From Tropicimonas sp. IMCC34043 (lineage in GTDB: Bacteria > Pseudomonadota > Alphaproteobacteria > Rhodobacterales > Rhodobacteraceae): a stretch of DNA of 64,000 nt. Within the stretch, counting starts at the first letter, position 1; every line of letters begins with the position of its first letter. This document shows, one piece after another, positions 8,407 through 18,351 of the stretch. The DNA lies in contig NZ_QMEK01000006.1 in the NCBI RefSeq assembly GCF_003390845.1, forward strand, positions 124,001 through 188,000, in the 5' to 3' direction. A model generated the notes under the pieces. The model saw only the letters and a list, made by a program, of their open reading frames with translations. It was not told where the DNA came from and did no database searches. A program made the translations under genes and the position numbers.

Positions 8407-9837
8407 CTACTCCCCCAAAACCCAGGTGTCCTTGGTTCCCCCGCCTTGCGAGGAATTGACCACAAGCGACCCTTTCTTAAGGGCAACCCGGGTCAGGCCG
8501 CCCGGTGGCATCTGAATCCGGTTCGGCGATACCAGAACGAACGGGCGCAAGTCGACATGGCGCGGGGCAAGCCCCGCCTTGGTCAGGATCGGTACCGTCG
8601 ACAGCGAAAGCGTGGGCTGCGCGATATAGTTCCCGGGTCGCGTTTTCAACTTGCTGATGAAGGAGGCGATTTCCTTCTTGCTGGCCAGCGGGCCGATCAA
8701 CATGCCGTAGCCGCCCGAGCCATGCACCTCTTTCACCACCAGCTCAGTGATGTGTTCAAGCACATAGGCCAGCGAATCGGGTTCGGAACAGCGCCAGGTC
8801 GGCACATTCTTCAGGATCGCTGTCTCGCCGGTGTAGAACTCGACGATGTCAGGCATATAGGAATACAGCGCCTTGTCGTCGGCGATCCCGGTGCCGGGCG
8901 CATTGGCGATCGTGATGTTGCCGGCGCGATAGACGTCCATGATCCCAGGCACGCCCAGCAGGCTTTCCGGCTTGAACGTCAGCGGGTCGAGATAGTCGTC
9001 GTCGACCCGGCGATAGATCACGTCGATCGGCTGATAGCCGCGGGTCGTACGCATTGCCACCCGGCCGTCTTCGATCCTCAGATCGGCGCTTTCGACCAGT
9101 TCGGCGCCCATCTGATCGGCGATGAAGGCATGTTCGAAATAGGCCGAGTTGTGGATCCCGGGCGTCAGCACCGCGATCACCGGCCTGTGGTTCGGCGACC
9201 CGGCCGGCGCACATTCAGACAGCGAACGCCGCAGCATTTGCGGATAGGCGCTGACGGGGCGCACCTTTAGCTGAGTGAACAATTCCGGGAACATCTGCAG
9301 CATCGTCTCGCGGTTCTCCAACATATAGGAGACCCCCGAGGGTGTGCGCGCATTGTCCTCGAGCACGAAGAATTCGTCCTCGCCGGTACGGACCAGATCC
9401 ACGCCGACGATATGGGTATAAACCCCGCCCGGCGGATTCACCCCGACCATCTCCGGAAGAAATGCCGAATTGCCCGCAATGATCTCGGGCGGAAGTCGAC
9501 CCGCGCGCAGGATTTCCTGGCGATGATAAATGTCGTGGAGGAAGGCGTTGATCGCCCTCACCCTTTGCTCGATACCGCGCTCCAGCCGCGACCATTCCCG
9601 TGCCGAGATAATTCGCGGAACCACGTCAAAGGGAATCAGCCGTTCGTCGGCTTCCTTTTGACCATAGACTGCAAATGTGATCCCGATCCGCCGGAAAAAC
9701 GCCTCTGCCTGAGCGGACATGCGGTTCAGACCTTTCAGATCCTCACCACAAAACCACTTGTAAAAGCCTTCGTAAGGCTCGCGCGCGCTGTCGTTGTCCA
9801 ACAGCATTTCGTCGAAATGATTCTGCACCTGACCCAT
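8407..9837 (-). CDS. Circularly permuted ATP-grasp protein
   Basis: A 476-residue protein of the circularly permuted ATP-grasp type 2 family (peptide-ligase-like fold). Recognisable parts are the DEMLLDNDSAREPYEGFYKW N terminus, VYTHIVGVDLVRTGEDEFFVLEDNARTPSG (metal/ATP-binding), the IANAPGTGIADDKALYSYMP loop, VVKEVHGSGGYGM and HVDLRPFVLV. The first gene of the Anbu operon. The ATG at 9837 is chosen; the frame extends to a TTG at 9882, but the extra residues do not resemble the family. ATP-grasp enzymes join a carboxylate to an amine, so a peptide-bond or amide product is expected; the substrate is unknown. Confidence 0.87.
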   Translation of the reverse strand: MGQVQNHFDEMLLDNDSAREPYEGFYKWFCGEDLKGLNRMSAQAEAFFRRIGITFAVYGQKEADERLIPFDVVPRIISAREWSRLERGIEQRVRAINAFLHDIYHRQEILRAGRLPPEIIAGNSAFLPEMVGVNPPGGVYTHIVGVDLVRTGEDEFFVLEDNARTPSGVSYMLENRETMLQMFPELFTQLKVRPVSAYPQMLRRSLSECAPAGSPNHRPVIAVLTPGIHNSAYFEHAFIADQMGAELVESADLRIEDGRVAMRTTRGYQPIDVIYRRVDDDYLDPLTFKPESLLGVPGIMDVYRAGNITIANAPGTGIADDKALYSYMPDIVEFYTGETAILKNVPTWRCSEPDSLAYVLEHITELVVKEVHGSGGYGMLIGPLASKKEIASFISKLKTRPGNYIAQPTLSLSTVPILTKAGLAPRHVDLRPFVLVSPNRIQMPPGGLTRVALKKGSLVVNSSQGGGTKDTWVLGE

Positions 9838-9991
9838 GAGTCGATCAGCGTCTTTCCCGCAGGAAACGGCAAGAGGGGACAATGCGTACCGCGCGAATTT
9901 GCCCGAGTTGCCATGGATTTGGCGCTCTCAGGGGCGGCATTTAGCTCAAAAAACAAGCAGAAAAATTACCAAGTTGCGTCCTTCGGGTCAT

Positions 9992-10008
9992 TTCTACCTG
10001 AGGTAGAA
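9992..10008. promoter_or_regulatory. Perfect 17-bp palindrome upstream of the Anbu operon
   Basis: TTCTACCT-G-AGGTAGAA is a perfect inverted repeat 155 bases ahead of the ATP-grasp start, next to AT-rich DNA. Its size and symmetry fit a dimeric repressor operator. The cognate protein is not known. Confidence 0.5.
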
Positions 10009-10610
10009 CGGCGGTCGCGTCGCAACGGCGCCCGGCATCGCGCCCCTCTTCCGGCGACGATCCTCCTCCCGGTCAGGCGTCGCACGAAACTCCATGTCCA
10101 ATCCCCGTGCGATCTGACCAGACCCGGGCGGGAGTGCCGTCTGCCCGCGGGGCAAGCGTGTCGGGTTTCAAGGTACAGCGGGTAATTGAAGCGGAAAAAT
10201 CCGTCAGAGCGTCAATTTTGTACCCAGCTTTGCGCCGGAACGGCCCCATGGCGCAGAATACGGCGGGCCAGGCTCGCTCTGGCCATAGCGCGCCTGCCCG
10301 GCAAGGGGAGCAAGGCCGGGCAGCGATTCGGATCGCCCGGACGGCGGCACCTTCCGATCCGTAGTCCAAAAGCAAAATGATCCATGTATTTGACCAATTG
10401 CCGTCTTCCAAACCGCGGAATTTGGAACAGAATAAGCGCAGGAGGACAAAACCGACCGTGTTTTGGAGCCCGTCAGCAGTGGCGCCGCTCGGAGGGAGGA
10501 TCAAGAGGCTCAACGGACTCGTCGTCTCTGCCCGTTCGCGGGTGGATGGCCGAGTTGTACCGACCTCTGATGCTCGCCCCAATGGCAAGACCGCTGAAGT
10601 TCGGAACGAT

Positions 10611-10626
10611 CCGCACCAAGGTGCGG
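10611..10626. promoter_or_regulatory. Perfect 16-bp palindrome just upstream of the sugar-binding gene
   Basis: CCGCACC-AA-GGTGCGG lies 25 bases before the chvE start codon and about 12 bases before its GAGGGAGG ribosome site. It could be an operator or a 5'-leader hairpin that affects translation. The two roles cannot be separated by sequence. Confidence 0.45.
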
Positions 10627-10650
10627 CCCATATGTTAGAGGGAGGAATAC

Positions 10651-11739
10651 ATGCTGGAAATCAGGAACCTATCGGCAGCGCTGACGGCTGGTGCGACGGC
10701 GCTGGCACTCGGCCTTTCACTCGCCGCGGCGCCGGCCGTTGCCGCCGACAAGGGCTATGTCGGTATCTCGATGCCGACGAAGTCCTCTGCGCGCTGGATC
10801 ACCGATGGCGAGAGCATGGTCGAGCAATTCCAGGCGGCGGGCTACGAGACCGACCTGCAATATGCCGAAGACGACATCGCCAACCAGCTTCAACAGATCG
10901 AGACGATGATGCTGAAAGGCGTCAACGTGCTGGTCATTGGCGCAATTGACGGCACCACGCTGTCGGCCGCGCTGGAAAACGCCGCCGCCTCGGACATCAA
11001 GGTCATTTCCTATGACCGCCTGATCCGCGATTCCGGCAATGTCGACTATTACGCGACCTTCGACAACTTCCAGGTCGGCGTGCTGCAGGCCACGTCGCTG
11101 GTCGACGGCTTGCAGGCGCGGTTCCCCGATGCCGGCACCTGGAACATCGAACTGTTCGGCGGCAGCCCCGACGACAACAACGCCTATTTCTTCTATGACG
11201 GCGCCATGTCGGTGCTTCAGCCGCTGATCGATGACGGCAAGATCAACGTCGTCTCCGGCCAGACGGGCATGGAAAAGGTCGGCACGTTGCGCTGGGACGG
11301 TGCGGTCGCGCAGGCTCGCATGGATAACCTGCTGTCGGCCAACTACACCGACACGCAGCTGCATGGCGTTCTGTCGCCCTATGACGGGCTGTCGATCGGC
11401 ATCATCTCGTCCGTGAAGGGCGTCGGCTATGGCTCCGGCGATCTGCCGATGCCGATCATCACCGGTCAGGATGCCGAGGTCCAGTCGGTCAAGGCGATCA
11501 TCCGCGGCGATCAGTATTCCACCGTCTACAAGGACACCCGCGAGCTTGCCCGCGTGACCGTCGGCATGGTGCAGGCTCTGCTTGAAGGCGCCACGCCCGA
11601 GATCAACGACACCACCACCTATGACAATGGTGTCAAGGTCGTCCCCTCGTTCCTGCTGAAGCCGGTCGCAGTGGATGCGACCAACTGGGAAGAGGTTCTC
11701 CTGGGCGGTGGCTACTACACCCCCGATCAGATCCAGTAA
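10651..11739 (+). CDS. chvE: ChvE-type periplasmic sugar-binding protein
   Basis: Binds aldoses in the periplasm and delivers them to the GguA/GguB transporter. 362 residues: an export signal (about 1-31, ending APAVAA) and then a periplasmic-binding-protein fold. Signature segments are [58 protein letters not shown] and [17 protein letters not shown], closely like Agrobacterium ChvE. A GAGGGAGG site precedes the ATG. The downstream araD, araA and araB genes suggest L-arabinose as a main ligand, although ChvE relatives also bind glucose, galactose and xylose. Confidence 0.92.
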   Translation: MLEIRNLSAALTAGATALALGLSLAAAPAVAADKGYVGISMPTKSSARWITDGESMVEQFQAAGYETDLQYAEDDIANQLQQIETMMLKGVNVLVIGAIDGTTLSAALENAAASDIKVISYDRLIRDSGNVDYYATFDNFQVGVLQATSLVDGLQARFPDAGTWNIELFGGSPDDNNAYFFYDGAMSVLQPLIDDGKINVVSGQTGMEKVGTLRWDGAVAQARMDNLLSANYTDTQLHGVLSPYDGLSIGIISSVKGVGYGSGDLPMPIITGQDAEVQSVKAIIRGDQYSTVYKDTRELARVTVGMVQALLEGATPEINDTTTYDNGVKVVPSFLLKPVAVDATNWEEVLLGGGYYTPDQIQ

Positions 11740-11752
11740 GGTTCCTCCCCCC

Positions 11753-11778
11753 GGGGCGGCGCCTTCGGGCGTCGCCCC
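11753..11778 (+). terminator. Hairpin between chvE and gguA
   Basis: GGGGCGGCGCC and GGCGTCGCCCC pair with one mismatch across a TTCG tetraloop, 13 bases after the chvE stop. Without a T run it more likely stabilises the abundant binding-protein message and reduces read-through to the transporter genes, as is common in binding-protein operons. Confidence 0.6.
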
Positions 11779-11820
11779 ACCTTGGGCCGGAAAACCGGCC
11801 CGTCTGATGAAGAGGCTTCG

Positions 11821-13347
11821 ATGACCGCCATTCTCGAAATGCGCAACATCACCAAGACGTTCCCGGGGGTCAAAGCCCTGTCGGACGTCAACCTCACGGT
11901 CGAGGAAGGTGAGATCCATGCGCTTGTAGGCGAAAACGGCGCCGGGAAATCGACCCTGATGAAGGTGTTGAGCGGCGTCTATTCCCATCACGAATACCAA
12001 GGAGACATCGTCTATCGCGGCGAGGTCCAGAAATACTCCAAGATTGCCGACAGCGAGGACAAGGGGATCATCATCATCCACCAGGAGCTTGCTCTGGTAC
12101 CGCTGCTGTCGATCGCCGAAAACATCTTTCTGGGCAACGAGACCGCCAAGAACGGCATCATCGACTGGCACGAGGCCCATGCCCGCGCCGCGGTGCTGCT
12201 GAAGAAGGTCGGGCTGAACGAAAGCACGGCGACCAAGATCACCAACCTCGGCACCGGCAAGCAACAGCTTGTCGAGATTGCAAAGGCGCTGTCGAAACGC
12301 GTCGAACTGCTGATCCTCGACGAGCCGACATCGAGCCTGAACGAGACCGACAGCGAAGCGCTGCTGGAGCTTCTGCGCGAGTTCAAGCGTCAGGGCATCA
12401 CCTCGATCATCATCTCGCACAAGCTGAACGAGGTCGCCGAGATCGCCGACACGATCACCGTGCTGCGCGACGGTCAGACCGTCAGCACCTTCCCCTGCGA
12501 ACGCGGCCTCGAGATCGAAAACCGGATCATCAAGGACATGGTCGGCCGCGAGCTGACCAACCGCTTCCCGCCCCGTACCTCCCACATCGGCGAGTTGCTG
12601 ATGGAGGTGAGGGACTGGAATGTTTATCACCACATCCATGCCGACCGGCATCTGATCCGCGACGTCAACATCAACGTCCGCGCGGGCGAGATCGTCGGAA
12701 TCGCCGGGCTGATGGGCGCCGGACGCACCGAACTGGCCATGAGCATCTTCGGCCGCTCCTATGGTCAGAGGATCTCGGGCAAGGTGTTGCTGAACGGCGC
12801 CGAGGCCGATGTCAGCGAGATCAAGAAGGCGGTGGCGCATGGGCTTGCCTATGTCACCGAGGACCGCAAGGAATTCGGCCTCGTCCTCGACAACTCGATC
12901 AAGCACAACCTGACGCTCGCGAACCTGACGGAAGTCTCGAAGGGCGTGGTGCTGGACGATCAGGCCGAACGCCGGGTCGGGCGCGAATACATCGACAAGC
13001 TCAACATCCGATGCTCGTCGATGCTGCAGGAGGTCGTGAACCTTTCGGGCGGCAACCAGCAGAAGGTGGTGCTGGGCAAATGGCTGTTCTCGCAACCCGA
13101 AGTGCTGATGCTCGACGAGCCGACGCGCGGGATCGACGTGAACGCAAAATTCGAGATCTACACGATCATCAACGAGCTTGCGGCCGAAGGGAAAGGGATC
13201 CTCATGATCTCCTCCGAGATGCCCGAGCTTCTGGGCATGTGCGACCGCATCTATGTGATGAACGAGGGTCGGATCGTGGGCGAACTTCCGGCGGCCGAGG
13301 CGTCGCAGGAACGTATCATGCGGATGATCATAAAAAATGACGGGTGA
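11821..13347 (+). CDS. gguA: Sugar ABC transporter ATPase GguA
   Basis: A 508-residue protein with two ABC domains, which powers sugar uptake at the inner membrane with GguB. Domain 1 has Walker [10 protein letters not shown] (about residue 37), the signature-like [14 protein letters not shown] and Walker [14 protein letters not shown]. Domain 2 has the degenerate Walker [10 protein letters not shown] normal for this family, signature [15 protein letters not shown] and Walker [12 protein letters not shown]. The ATG at 11821 follows AGAGG and starts [16 protein letters not shown], the usual family start. The gene overlaps gguB by 11 bases. Confidence 0.94.
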   Translation: MTAILEMRNITKTFPGVKALSDVNLTVEEGEIHALVGENGAGKSTLMKVLSGVYSHHEYQGDIVYRGEVQKYSKIADSEDKGIIIIHQELALVPLLSIAENIFLGNETAKNGIIDWHEAHARAAVLLKKVGLNESTATKITNLGTGKQQLVEIAKALSKRVELLILDEPTSSLNETDSEALLELLREFKRQGITSIIISHKLNEVAEIADTITVLRDGQTVSTFPCERGLEIENRIIKDMVGRELTNRFPPRTSHIGELLMEVRDWNVYHHIHADRHLIRDVNINVRAGEIVGIAGLMGAGRTELAMSIFGRSYGQRISGKVLLNGAEADVSEIKKAVAHGLAYVTEDRKEFGLVLDNSIKHNLTLANLTEVSKGVVLDDQAERRVGREYIDKLNIRCSSMLQEVVNLSGGNQQKVVLGKWLFSQPEVLMLDEPTRGIDVNAKFEIYTIINELAAEGKGILMISSEMPELLGMCDRIYVMNEGRIVGELPAAEASQERIMRMIIKNDG

Positions 13348-14569
13348 AACGATGCAACAGGTGGCAAACACCGCCGGGCCGGCAAACTCCGGCACCGAGA
13401 CGACGAAGATAACGATCGGCAGCTACCTCAAGGCGAACCTGAGGGAATATGGGCTGCTGCTGGCCCTGCTCGTGGTCATGGTCGCGTTCCAGATCATGAC
13501 CGACGGCATCCTGATGAAGCCGCTCAACATCACCAACCTGGTGCTGCAGAACAGCTATATCGTCATCATGGCGGTCGGCATGTTGCTGGTCATCGTGTCG
13601 GGCAACATCGACCTTTCGGTGGGATCGGTCGTCGGTTTCATCGGCGCGCTCGCGGCGGTGCTGATGGTCAGTTACGGGCTGAACCCGATCCTCTCGGCGA
13701 TCATCTGCCTTGCCACCGGGGCCGCCATCGGCGCCGCACAAGGTTATTGGGTCGCCTATCACAAGATCCCGTCCTTCATCGTGACGCTGGCCGGCATGCT
13801 GGTGTTCCGCGGCCTGACGCTCGCTCTGCTGCACGGCCAGTCGATCGGCCCGTTCCCGAAGTTGTTCCAGCGGCTCAGCTCGGGCTTCATTCCCGACCTT
13901 CTGCCAATGGGCGGCATGCATGGCCTGACCCTGCTGCTTGGCGGCGCGCTCAGCCTGTGGCTGGTCTATGCCAACTTCAGCAGCCGGCTGGCCCAGCAAA
14001 AGATCGCTACGCCCGACGAACCGTTCACGGTGTTCCTGCTGAAGAACATCCTGATCCTGTTCGCCATCAACTATTTCACCTATCTGATGGCTGGCTATCG
14101 CGGGCTGCCGAACGTGCTGATCGTGATGGCGCTGCTGATCGGGGTCTACAGCTTTCTGGCCGGGCGCACCACGATCGGGCGGCGGATCTATGCCCTTGGC
14201 GGCAACCAGAAAGCGGCCAAGCTCTCGGGCGTCAACACCGAGAAGCTGATCTTCCTGACCTTTGCCAACATGGGGCTGCTCGCAGCCCTTGCCGGCCTCG
14301 TCTTTGCCGCGCGGCTGAACTCTGCCTCGCCCAAGGCGGGCGTCTCCTTCGAACTTGACGTGATCGCGGCGGTCTTCATTGGCGGCGCCTCGATGTCGGG
14401 CGGCGTCGGCACCGTCGTTGGCGCGGTGATCGGCGCCTTCCTGATGGGTGTGATGAACAACGGCATGTCGATCATGTCGGTCGGCATCGACTATCAGCAG
14501 GTCATCAAGGGTCTGGTGCTGCTCGCGGCCGTGATCTTCGATGTCTACAACAAAAAGAAATCCGGCTAG
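13337..14569 (+). CDS. gguB: Sugar ABC transporter permease GguB
   Basis: A 410-residue multispanning inner-membrane permease of the ribose/xylose type, partner of GguA and ChvE. Hydrophobic helices run from about residue 35 to 400. The [23 protein letters not shown] and [14 protein letters not shown] segments are diagnostic for the family, and a C-terminal [22 protein letters not shown] motif is present. The start overlaps the end of gguA; an in-frame ATG at 13352 that clears the overlap is also possible. Confidence 0.93.
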   Translation: MTGETMQQVANTAGPANSGTETTKITIGSYLKANLREYGLLLALLVVMVAFQIMTDGILMKPLNITNLVLQNSYIVIMAVGMLLVIVSGNIDLSVGSVVGFIGALAAVLMVSYGLNPILSAIICLATGAAIGAAQGYWVAYHKIPSFIVTLAGMLVFRGLTLALLHGQSIGPFPKLFQRLSSGFIPDLLPMGGMHGLTLLLGGALSLWLVYANFSSRLAQQKIATPDEPFTVFLLKNILILFAINYFTYLMAGYRGLPNVLIVMALLIGVYSFLAGRTTIGRRIYALGGNQKAAKLSGVNTEKLIFLTFANMGLLAALAGLVFAARLNSASPKAGVSFELDVIAAVFIGGASMSGGVGTVVGAVIGAFLMGVMNNGMSIMSVGIDYQQVIKGLVLLAAVIFDVYNKKKSG

Positions 14570-14689
14570 ACCGGCCTCGCTCCGGGCCACCAGCCGTCTC
14601 TGCATGGCCCCGGCCCGGGGCAATCCGACAACACCCCGGTGCGGCCGTCCGAGAAGACGGCTTTTGCACCGGATCAGGAGGTGCCACCA

Positions 14690-15388
14690 ATGCTGCTCCA
14701 ACTGCGCCAAGCCGTGCTGGATGCCAATCTCGAACTCAACCGCCGCGGTGTCGTGCTCTATACCTGGGGCAACGTCAGCGGCATCGACCGCGAGGCCGGG
14801 CTGATCGCGATCAAGCCGTCCGGCGTCGATTACGCAGCGATGACCGTCGACGATATCGTCATCGTCAACCTCGACAACGAGGTGGTCTGGGGCGAGAAGA
14901 AGCCGTCATCCGACACCCGCACCCACACTGCGCTTTACCGTGCCTTCCCGCAGATCGGCGGCGTGGCGCATACCCATTCGACCCACGCGGTCGCCTGGGC
15001 GCAGGCGCGCCGCGCCATTCCCTGCCTTGGCACGACCCAGGCCGATTATTGCGCGGGCGAGGTGCCCTGCACCGCGCCGCTGCCGCCCGAAGAGGTGCGC
15101 CGCGACTACGAGACCGCCACCGGCGACGCGATCATCCGCCGGTTTCAGGCGCTCGACCCGGCCGCGGTGCCGATGGTGCTGGTTGCAGGCCACGGTCCGT
15201 TCAGCTGGGGCACGGACGCCGACGATGCGGTGCGCAACGCGGTGATCCTCGAAGAGGCCGCCCGCATGGCGACGCTGACCGTCACCATCGCCGGGCGCGA
15301 TCCCGAACCGCTCGAGGATTACGTCCTCGACTATCACTATGAACGCAAGCACGGGCCGAACGCCTGGTACGGCCAGGGCAAGAAATAG
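14690..15388 (+). CDS. araD: L-ribulose-5-phosphate 4-epimerase
   Basis: Epimerises L-ribulose-5-phosphate to D-xylulose-5-phosphate, the last step of the arabinose isomerase pathway. 232 residues with class II aldolase/epimerase motifs: TWGNVSGID, IKPSGVDY, SSDTRTHTALYRAFP, the zinc ligands in GGVAHTHSTHAVAWAQ and, later, VAGHGPFSWG. The ATG at 14690 follows a CAGGAGG site and gives the standard MLLQLRQAVLDANLEL start. Second pathway segment of the chvE-gguAB-araDA operon. Confidence 0.95.
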   Translation: MLLQLRQAVLDANLELNRRGVVLYTWGNVSGIDREAGLIAIKPSGVDYAAMTVDDIVIVNLDNEVVWGEKKPSSDTRTHTALYRAFPQIGGVAHTHSTHAVAWAQARRAIPCLGTTQADYCAGEVPCTAPLPPEEVRRDYETATGDAIIRRFQALDPAAVPMVLVAGHGPFSWGTDADDAVRNAVILEEAARMATLTVTIAGRDPEPLEDYVLDYHYERKHGPNAWYGQGKK

Positions 15389-15520
15389 AACCGGTCGCAC
15401 GCACCCCGCGGTGCCCGACCACCCGAATGACAGCTCCGGTCCCCATGCACATCGGAACCGGGGCGATGGAAGCTTGGCCGATGGACGTTTCCGCCGGCCC
15501 AAATACGAAAGAGCACGAAC

Positions 15521-17029
15521 ATGATTGGACTGAAGCCGCTGAAGTTCTGGTTCATCTGCGGGTCGCAACATCTCTATGGCCCGGAAACCCTGGCACAGGT
15601 CGCCGACGGTGCCCGTACCGTGGCCGAGGGGCTTGCCGCCAGCGGACGTCTGGTGCTGCCGCTTGACTTCGCAGGTGTCGTGACCACCGGCGACGAGATT
15701 GCCGATGTCTGCAGACGCGCCTCGGCCGACCCGGAATGCGGTGGCGTGATCCTGTGGATGCACACGTTCTCGCCGGCCAAGATGTGGATCCGCGGGCTGT
15801 CGCTGCTGACCAAGCCGGTGCTGCACCTGCACACCCAGTTGAATGCCGACCTGCCCTGGGCCACCATCGACATGGACTACATGAACCTGCACCAGGCCGC
15901 CCATGGCGACCGCGAGGCAGGCTTCATGCACACACGGCTCCGGCTTCCCCGCAAGGTCGTGGTCGGACATTGGTCCGAAGCGAGCGTGCAGATCGAGGTC
16001 GATGGCTGGATGCGGGCGGCCCGCGCCTGGGACGACTGGCAGGGCGCGAAGTTCTGCCGCTTTGGCGACAACATGCGCAACGTTGCTGTGACCGAGGGCG
16101 ACAAGGTCGGGGCCGAGATGGCCTTTGGCTTCTCGATCCAGGGCTATGGCATCATGGATCTGGCCGACCGCATGGCCGAGGTGCCGCAATCCGAGGTCGT
16201 GGCACTGGCGGCCGAATATGCCGATCTTTATGACGTCGACCCGGTGCTTGCCCCGGGCGGCGAACGCCACGACGCGCTGCTTTACAATGCGCGGCAGGAA
16301 CTGGGGATCGGGGCCTTCCTGGCCGAAGGCGGCTTCAAGGGCTTCACCCACACCTTCGAAGATCTCCACGGGCTCGACCAGCTTCCCGGCATCGCCACCC
16401 AGCGGCTGATGGCCCAGGGTTATGGTTTTGCCGGCGAGGGCGACTGGAAGACCGTCGCGCTGCTGCGCGCGGTCAAGGTCATGGGCGAGGGGCTGACCGG
16501 CGCCTGTTCGTTCATGGAGGACTATACCTACGACATGGTCCCCGGGAACCAGCGCGTCCTCGGCTCTCACATGCTCGAGGTCTGCCCGACGATCGCCATC
16601 GGCACGCCGCGGGTCGAGATCCATCCCCTCGGCATCGGCGGCAAGGCCGACCCGGTACGGCTGGTGTTCAATGCCCGCAAGGGGCCCGCGATCAACGCAA
16701 GCCTGATCGACCTTGGCAACCGCTTCCGCCTGATCGTCAATGCGGTGACTGCCGTCGATCACCCGGACCTGCCCAAGTTGCCGGTCGCCCGCGCGGTGTG
16801 GGAATGCCAGCCCGATTTCAAGACAGCCCTTCAGGCCTGGATCCTTGGCGGCGGCGCACACCACACTGCCTATTCCTATGACGCAACGCCCGAGATGCTG
16901 GAAGATTTCGCGTCCATCGCCGGGATCGAACTTGCGCTCATCGACGCCGACACCCGGATCGACCGGTTCAAGCAGGATCTGCGCACGAACGAAATCTACT
17001 GGCACCTTGCCAAAGGGATCCGGGCCTAA
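15521..17029 (+). CDS. araA: L-arabinose isomerase
   Basis: Converts L-arabinose to L-ribulose, the first cytoplasmic step of the pathway. 502 residues, matching the usual length of about 500. It starts [24 protein letters not shown]; the active-site region [20 protein letters not shown], the [10 protein letters not shown] segment and GSHMLEVCP, which carry the metal-binding Glu and His residues, are intact. It ends the rightward operon and is followed by strong terminator hairpins. Confidence 0.97.
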   Translation: MIGLKPLKFWFICGSQHLYGPETLAQVADGARTVAEGLAASGRLVLPLDFAGVVTTGDEIADVCRRASADPECGGVILWMHTFSPAKMWIRGLSLLTKPVLHLHTQLNADLPWATIDMDYMNLHQAAHGDREAGFMHTRLRLPRKVVVGHWSEASVQIEVDGWMRAARAWDDWQGAKFCRFGDNMRNVAVTEGDKVGAEMAFGFSIQGYGIMDLADRMAEVPQSEVVALAAEYADLYDVDPVLAPGGERHDALLYNARQELGIGAFLAEGGFKGFTHTFEDLHGLDQLPGIATQRLMAQGYGFAGEGDWKTVALLRAVKVMGEGLTGACSFMEDYTYDMVPGNQRVLGSHMLEVCPTIAIGTPRVEIHPLGIGGKADPVRLVFNARKGPAINASLIDLGNRFRLIVNAVTAVDHPDLPKLPVARAVWECQPDFKTALQAWILGGGAHHTAYSYDATPEMLEDFASIAGIELALIDADTRIDRFKQDLRTNEIYWHLAKGIRA

Positions 17030-17038
17030 ATCCCCGGG

Positions 17039-17084
17039 GGCCGGCGCAGGGCGGGGAACGGGACCACCCCGCCCTGCGCCGGCC
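17039..17084. terminator. Perfect 18-bp hairpin after araA
   Basis: An 18-bp uninterrupted stem (core CCGGCGCAGGGCGGGG / CCCCGCCCTGCGCCGG) with a ten-base loop begins nine bases after the araA stop. It lacks a T run, so it may protect the mRNA 3' end; the classical terminator lies 56 bases further on. Confidence 0.7.
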
Positions 17085-17140
17085 GCAGTCGCCTGGCCGA
17101 TTTTTCGATCCGACCATCGGGTCTGACGATTTCGCCGGGT

Positions 17141-17175
17141 AAAGCCCGCCCATATTGCCGGGCGGGCTTTTCTTT
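17141..17175. terminator. Bidirectional intrinsic terminator between araA and araC
   Basis: AAAGCCCGCC and GGCGGGCTTT pair across a ten-base loop. The right arm runs into TTTTCTTT on the plus strand, and the left arm supplies TTT on the minus strand. It lies between convergent araA and the araC-like gene, so it can stop both transcripts. Confidence 0.85.
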
Positions 17176-17194
17176 GTGACCGGAGTTCCGGGGA

Positions 17195-18208
17195 TCAGTC
17201 CTGCAGCGCGGAGGGCAGCGTCTCTGGCGGCGATGCCGGCTCGATCCGGCCAAGGCTGTGGTCGCGGAAGGTTCGCGGGCTCATGCCGGTGTGGCGCCTG
17301 AATACCCGCGAGAAATAAAGCGGATCGTCATAGCCGACCATCTGCGACAGCGACTTGATCGGCACGTTGGTGACCCGCAGCAACTGGATCGCATATTGCA
17401 CCCGCTGCGCGTCGCGCCATTGCACGACCCCGGTCCCGATATAGTGGCGGAACAGATGCGACAGCCGCGAGGGCGACAGGCAGACCTGGCGCGCGATGTC
17501 CTTCACGCCAAGCGGTTTGTCGAGGTTCTCGGAGATCAGCGCGCAAGCCGCCAACACGCGTTCGTCGATGACTGTTTTGGCCGCGTTCGCGGCCCGGTCG
17601 GACCGGGCACAGGTCAGCAGGATCTGCTCCAGCCGGTTGAATGCCAGATCGGTCGACAGGTTGTCGGAAAGATCTGACCAGTTGTCGACCTCGATGAAAA
17701 GCCGGAACAACTCGCTGAAGGTCCGCTCATCGCGGTGGCGCTGCAAATGGATGCCCTGCACCTGCGTGCCCCACTCGAGCCAGGGCTTCCAGAACGCCCG
17801 CGGCTGGAAATAGATCCAGCGGTGCCACCACTTCGCGGCCTTGCGGTCGCGGCCGTAGAAATGCCGCGCACCGGGAGGAAACAGCAGCAGATCGCCCGGT
17901 TCGACCGTGAAAGACTCCGGCCCGTCGAACACCCGGCCGCAGCCTTCGATCGTCAGGTTGATGATCCATCCCCGCATTCCATCCGGCCGGTCGATCCAGA
18001 AATCGAGCGGCTCGTCTCTTTCGATGGGCGTAATCCCGGACACCAGCCGCACGTCGAATTCGAACCCCGGAAACAACGGCGCAACCTGTTTGTCCTCGCC
18101 CGGCGCATCGGGCGGGATGCGCAGCTTGCGAATGACACGCTGAACCTTTGGGTCCTGGGTTGGATCGAAGGTGGGCTGATCGTCCATGTCTCCAGCGCTT
18201 TGCTGCAT
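17195..18208 (-). CDS. araC: AraC-family arabinose regulator
   Basis: A 337-residue regulator with a cupin sugar-sensing domain (about 50-190; PGDLLLFPPGARHFYGRD, WWHRWIYFQPRAFWKPWLEW) and a C-terminal double helix-turn-helix (about 225-325; KDIARQVCLSPSRLSHLFRHY, SQMVGYDDPLYFSRVFRRHTGMSP). Both domains follow enteric AraC closely, including the arm-contacting aromatic pattern, so it probably activates the ara genes when arabinose is bound. It is divergent from araB and convergent with araA. Confidence 0.9.
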   Translation of the reverse strand: MQQSAGDMDDQPTFDPTQDPKVQRVIRKLRIPPDAPGEDKQVAPLFPGFEFDVRLVSGITPIERDEPLDFWIDRPDGMRGWIINLTIEGCGRVFDGPESFTVEPGDLLLFPPGARHFYGRDRKAAKWWHRWIYFQPRAFWKPWLEWGTQVQGIHLQRHRDERTFSELFRLFIEVDNWSDLSDNLSTDLAFNRLEQILLTCARSDRAANAAKTVIDERVLAACALISENLDKPLGVKDIARQVCLSPSRLSHLFRHYIGTGVVQWRDAQRVQYAIQLLRVTNVPIKSLSQMVGYDDPLYFSRVFRRHTGMSPRTFRDHSLGRIEPASPPETLPSALQD

Positions 18209-18351
18209 TGTTCAAACACCGGCACAATATTACGCTAACAGTTAGAAGATGCGAGAGTAAAGGGGTGTCCCGGACGGGGCTTGAGGAGAATCGTCCATGA
18301 CACCTGCAGGGTCGACCACAGAAGCGACCCCAGAGGAGGAGACTACCTGCG
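18209..18351. promoter_or_regulatory. Divergent araC/araB control region
   Basis: 143 bases separate the two start codons. An 11-bp palindrome, CTAAC-A-GTTAG, lies at 18235-18245, 27 bases from the regulator start. Enteric AraC uses direct half-sites, and I could not recognise a pair here, so binding sites remain unassigned. The GGAGGAG ribosome site of araB is at about 18334. Confidence 0.45.

Larger units (their letters stand above)
9838..10650. other. 813-base divergent intergenic region
   Basis: No convincing gene lies here; open frames in it have no recognisable content or ribosome sites. It separates the leftward Anbu operon from the rightward arabinose operon and must hold both promoters. 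AT-rich DNA at about 9945-9975 and two perfect palindromes (9992-10008 and 10611-10626) are the visible structure. The size suggests long leaders or an unseen small RNA. Confidence 0.6.

Noticed and set aside
10717-13395. Leftward 892-residue open frame opposite chvE and gguA
   Set aside because: Antisense shadow caused by high GC; the plus-strand genes are certain and the shadow has no domains.
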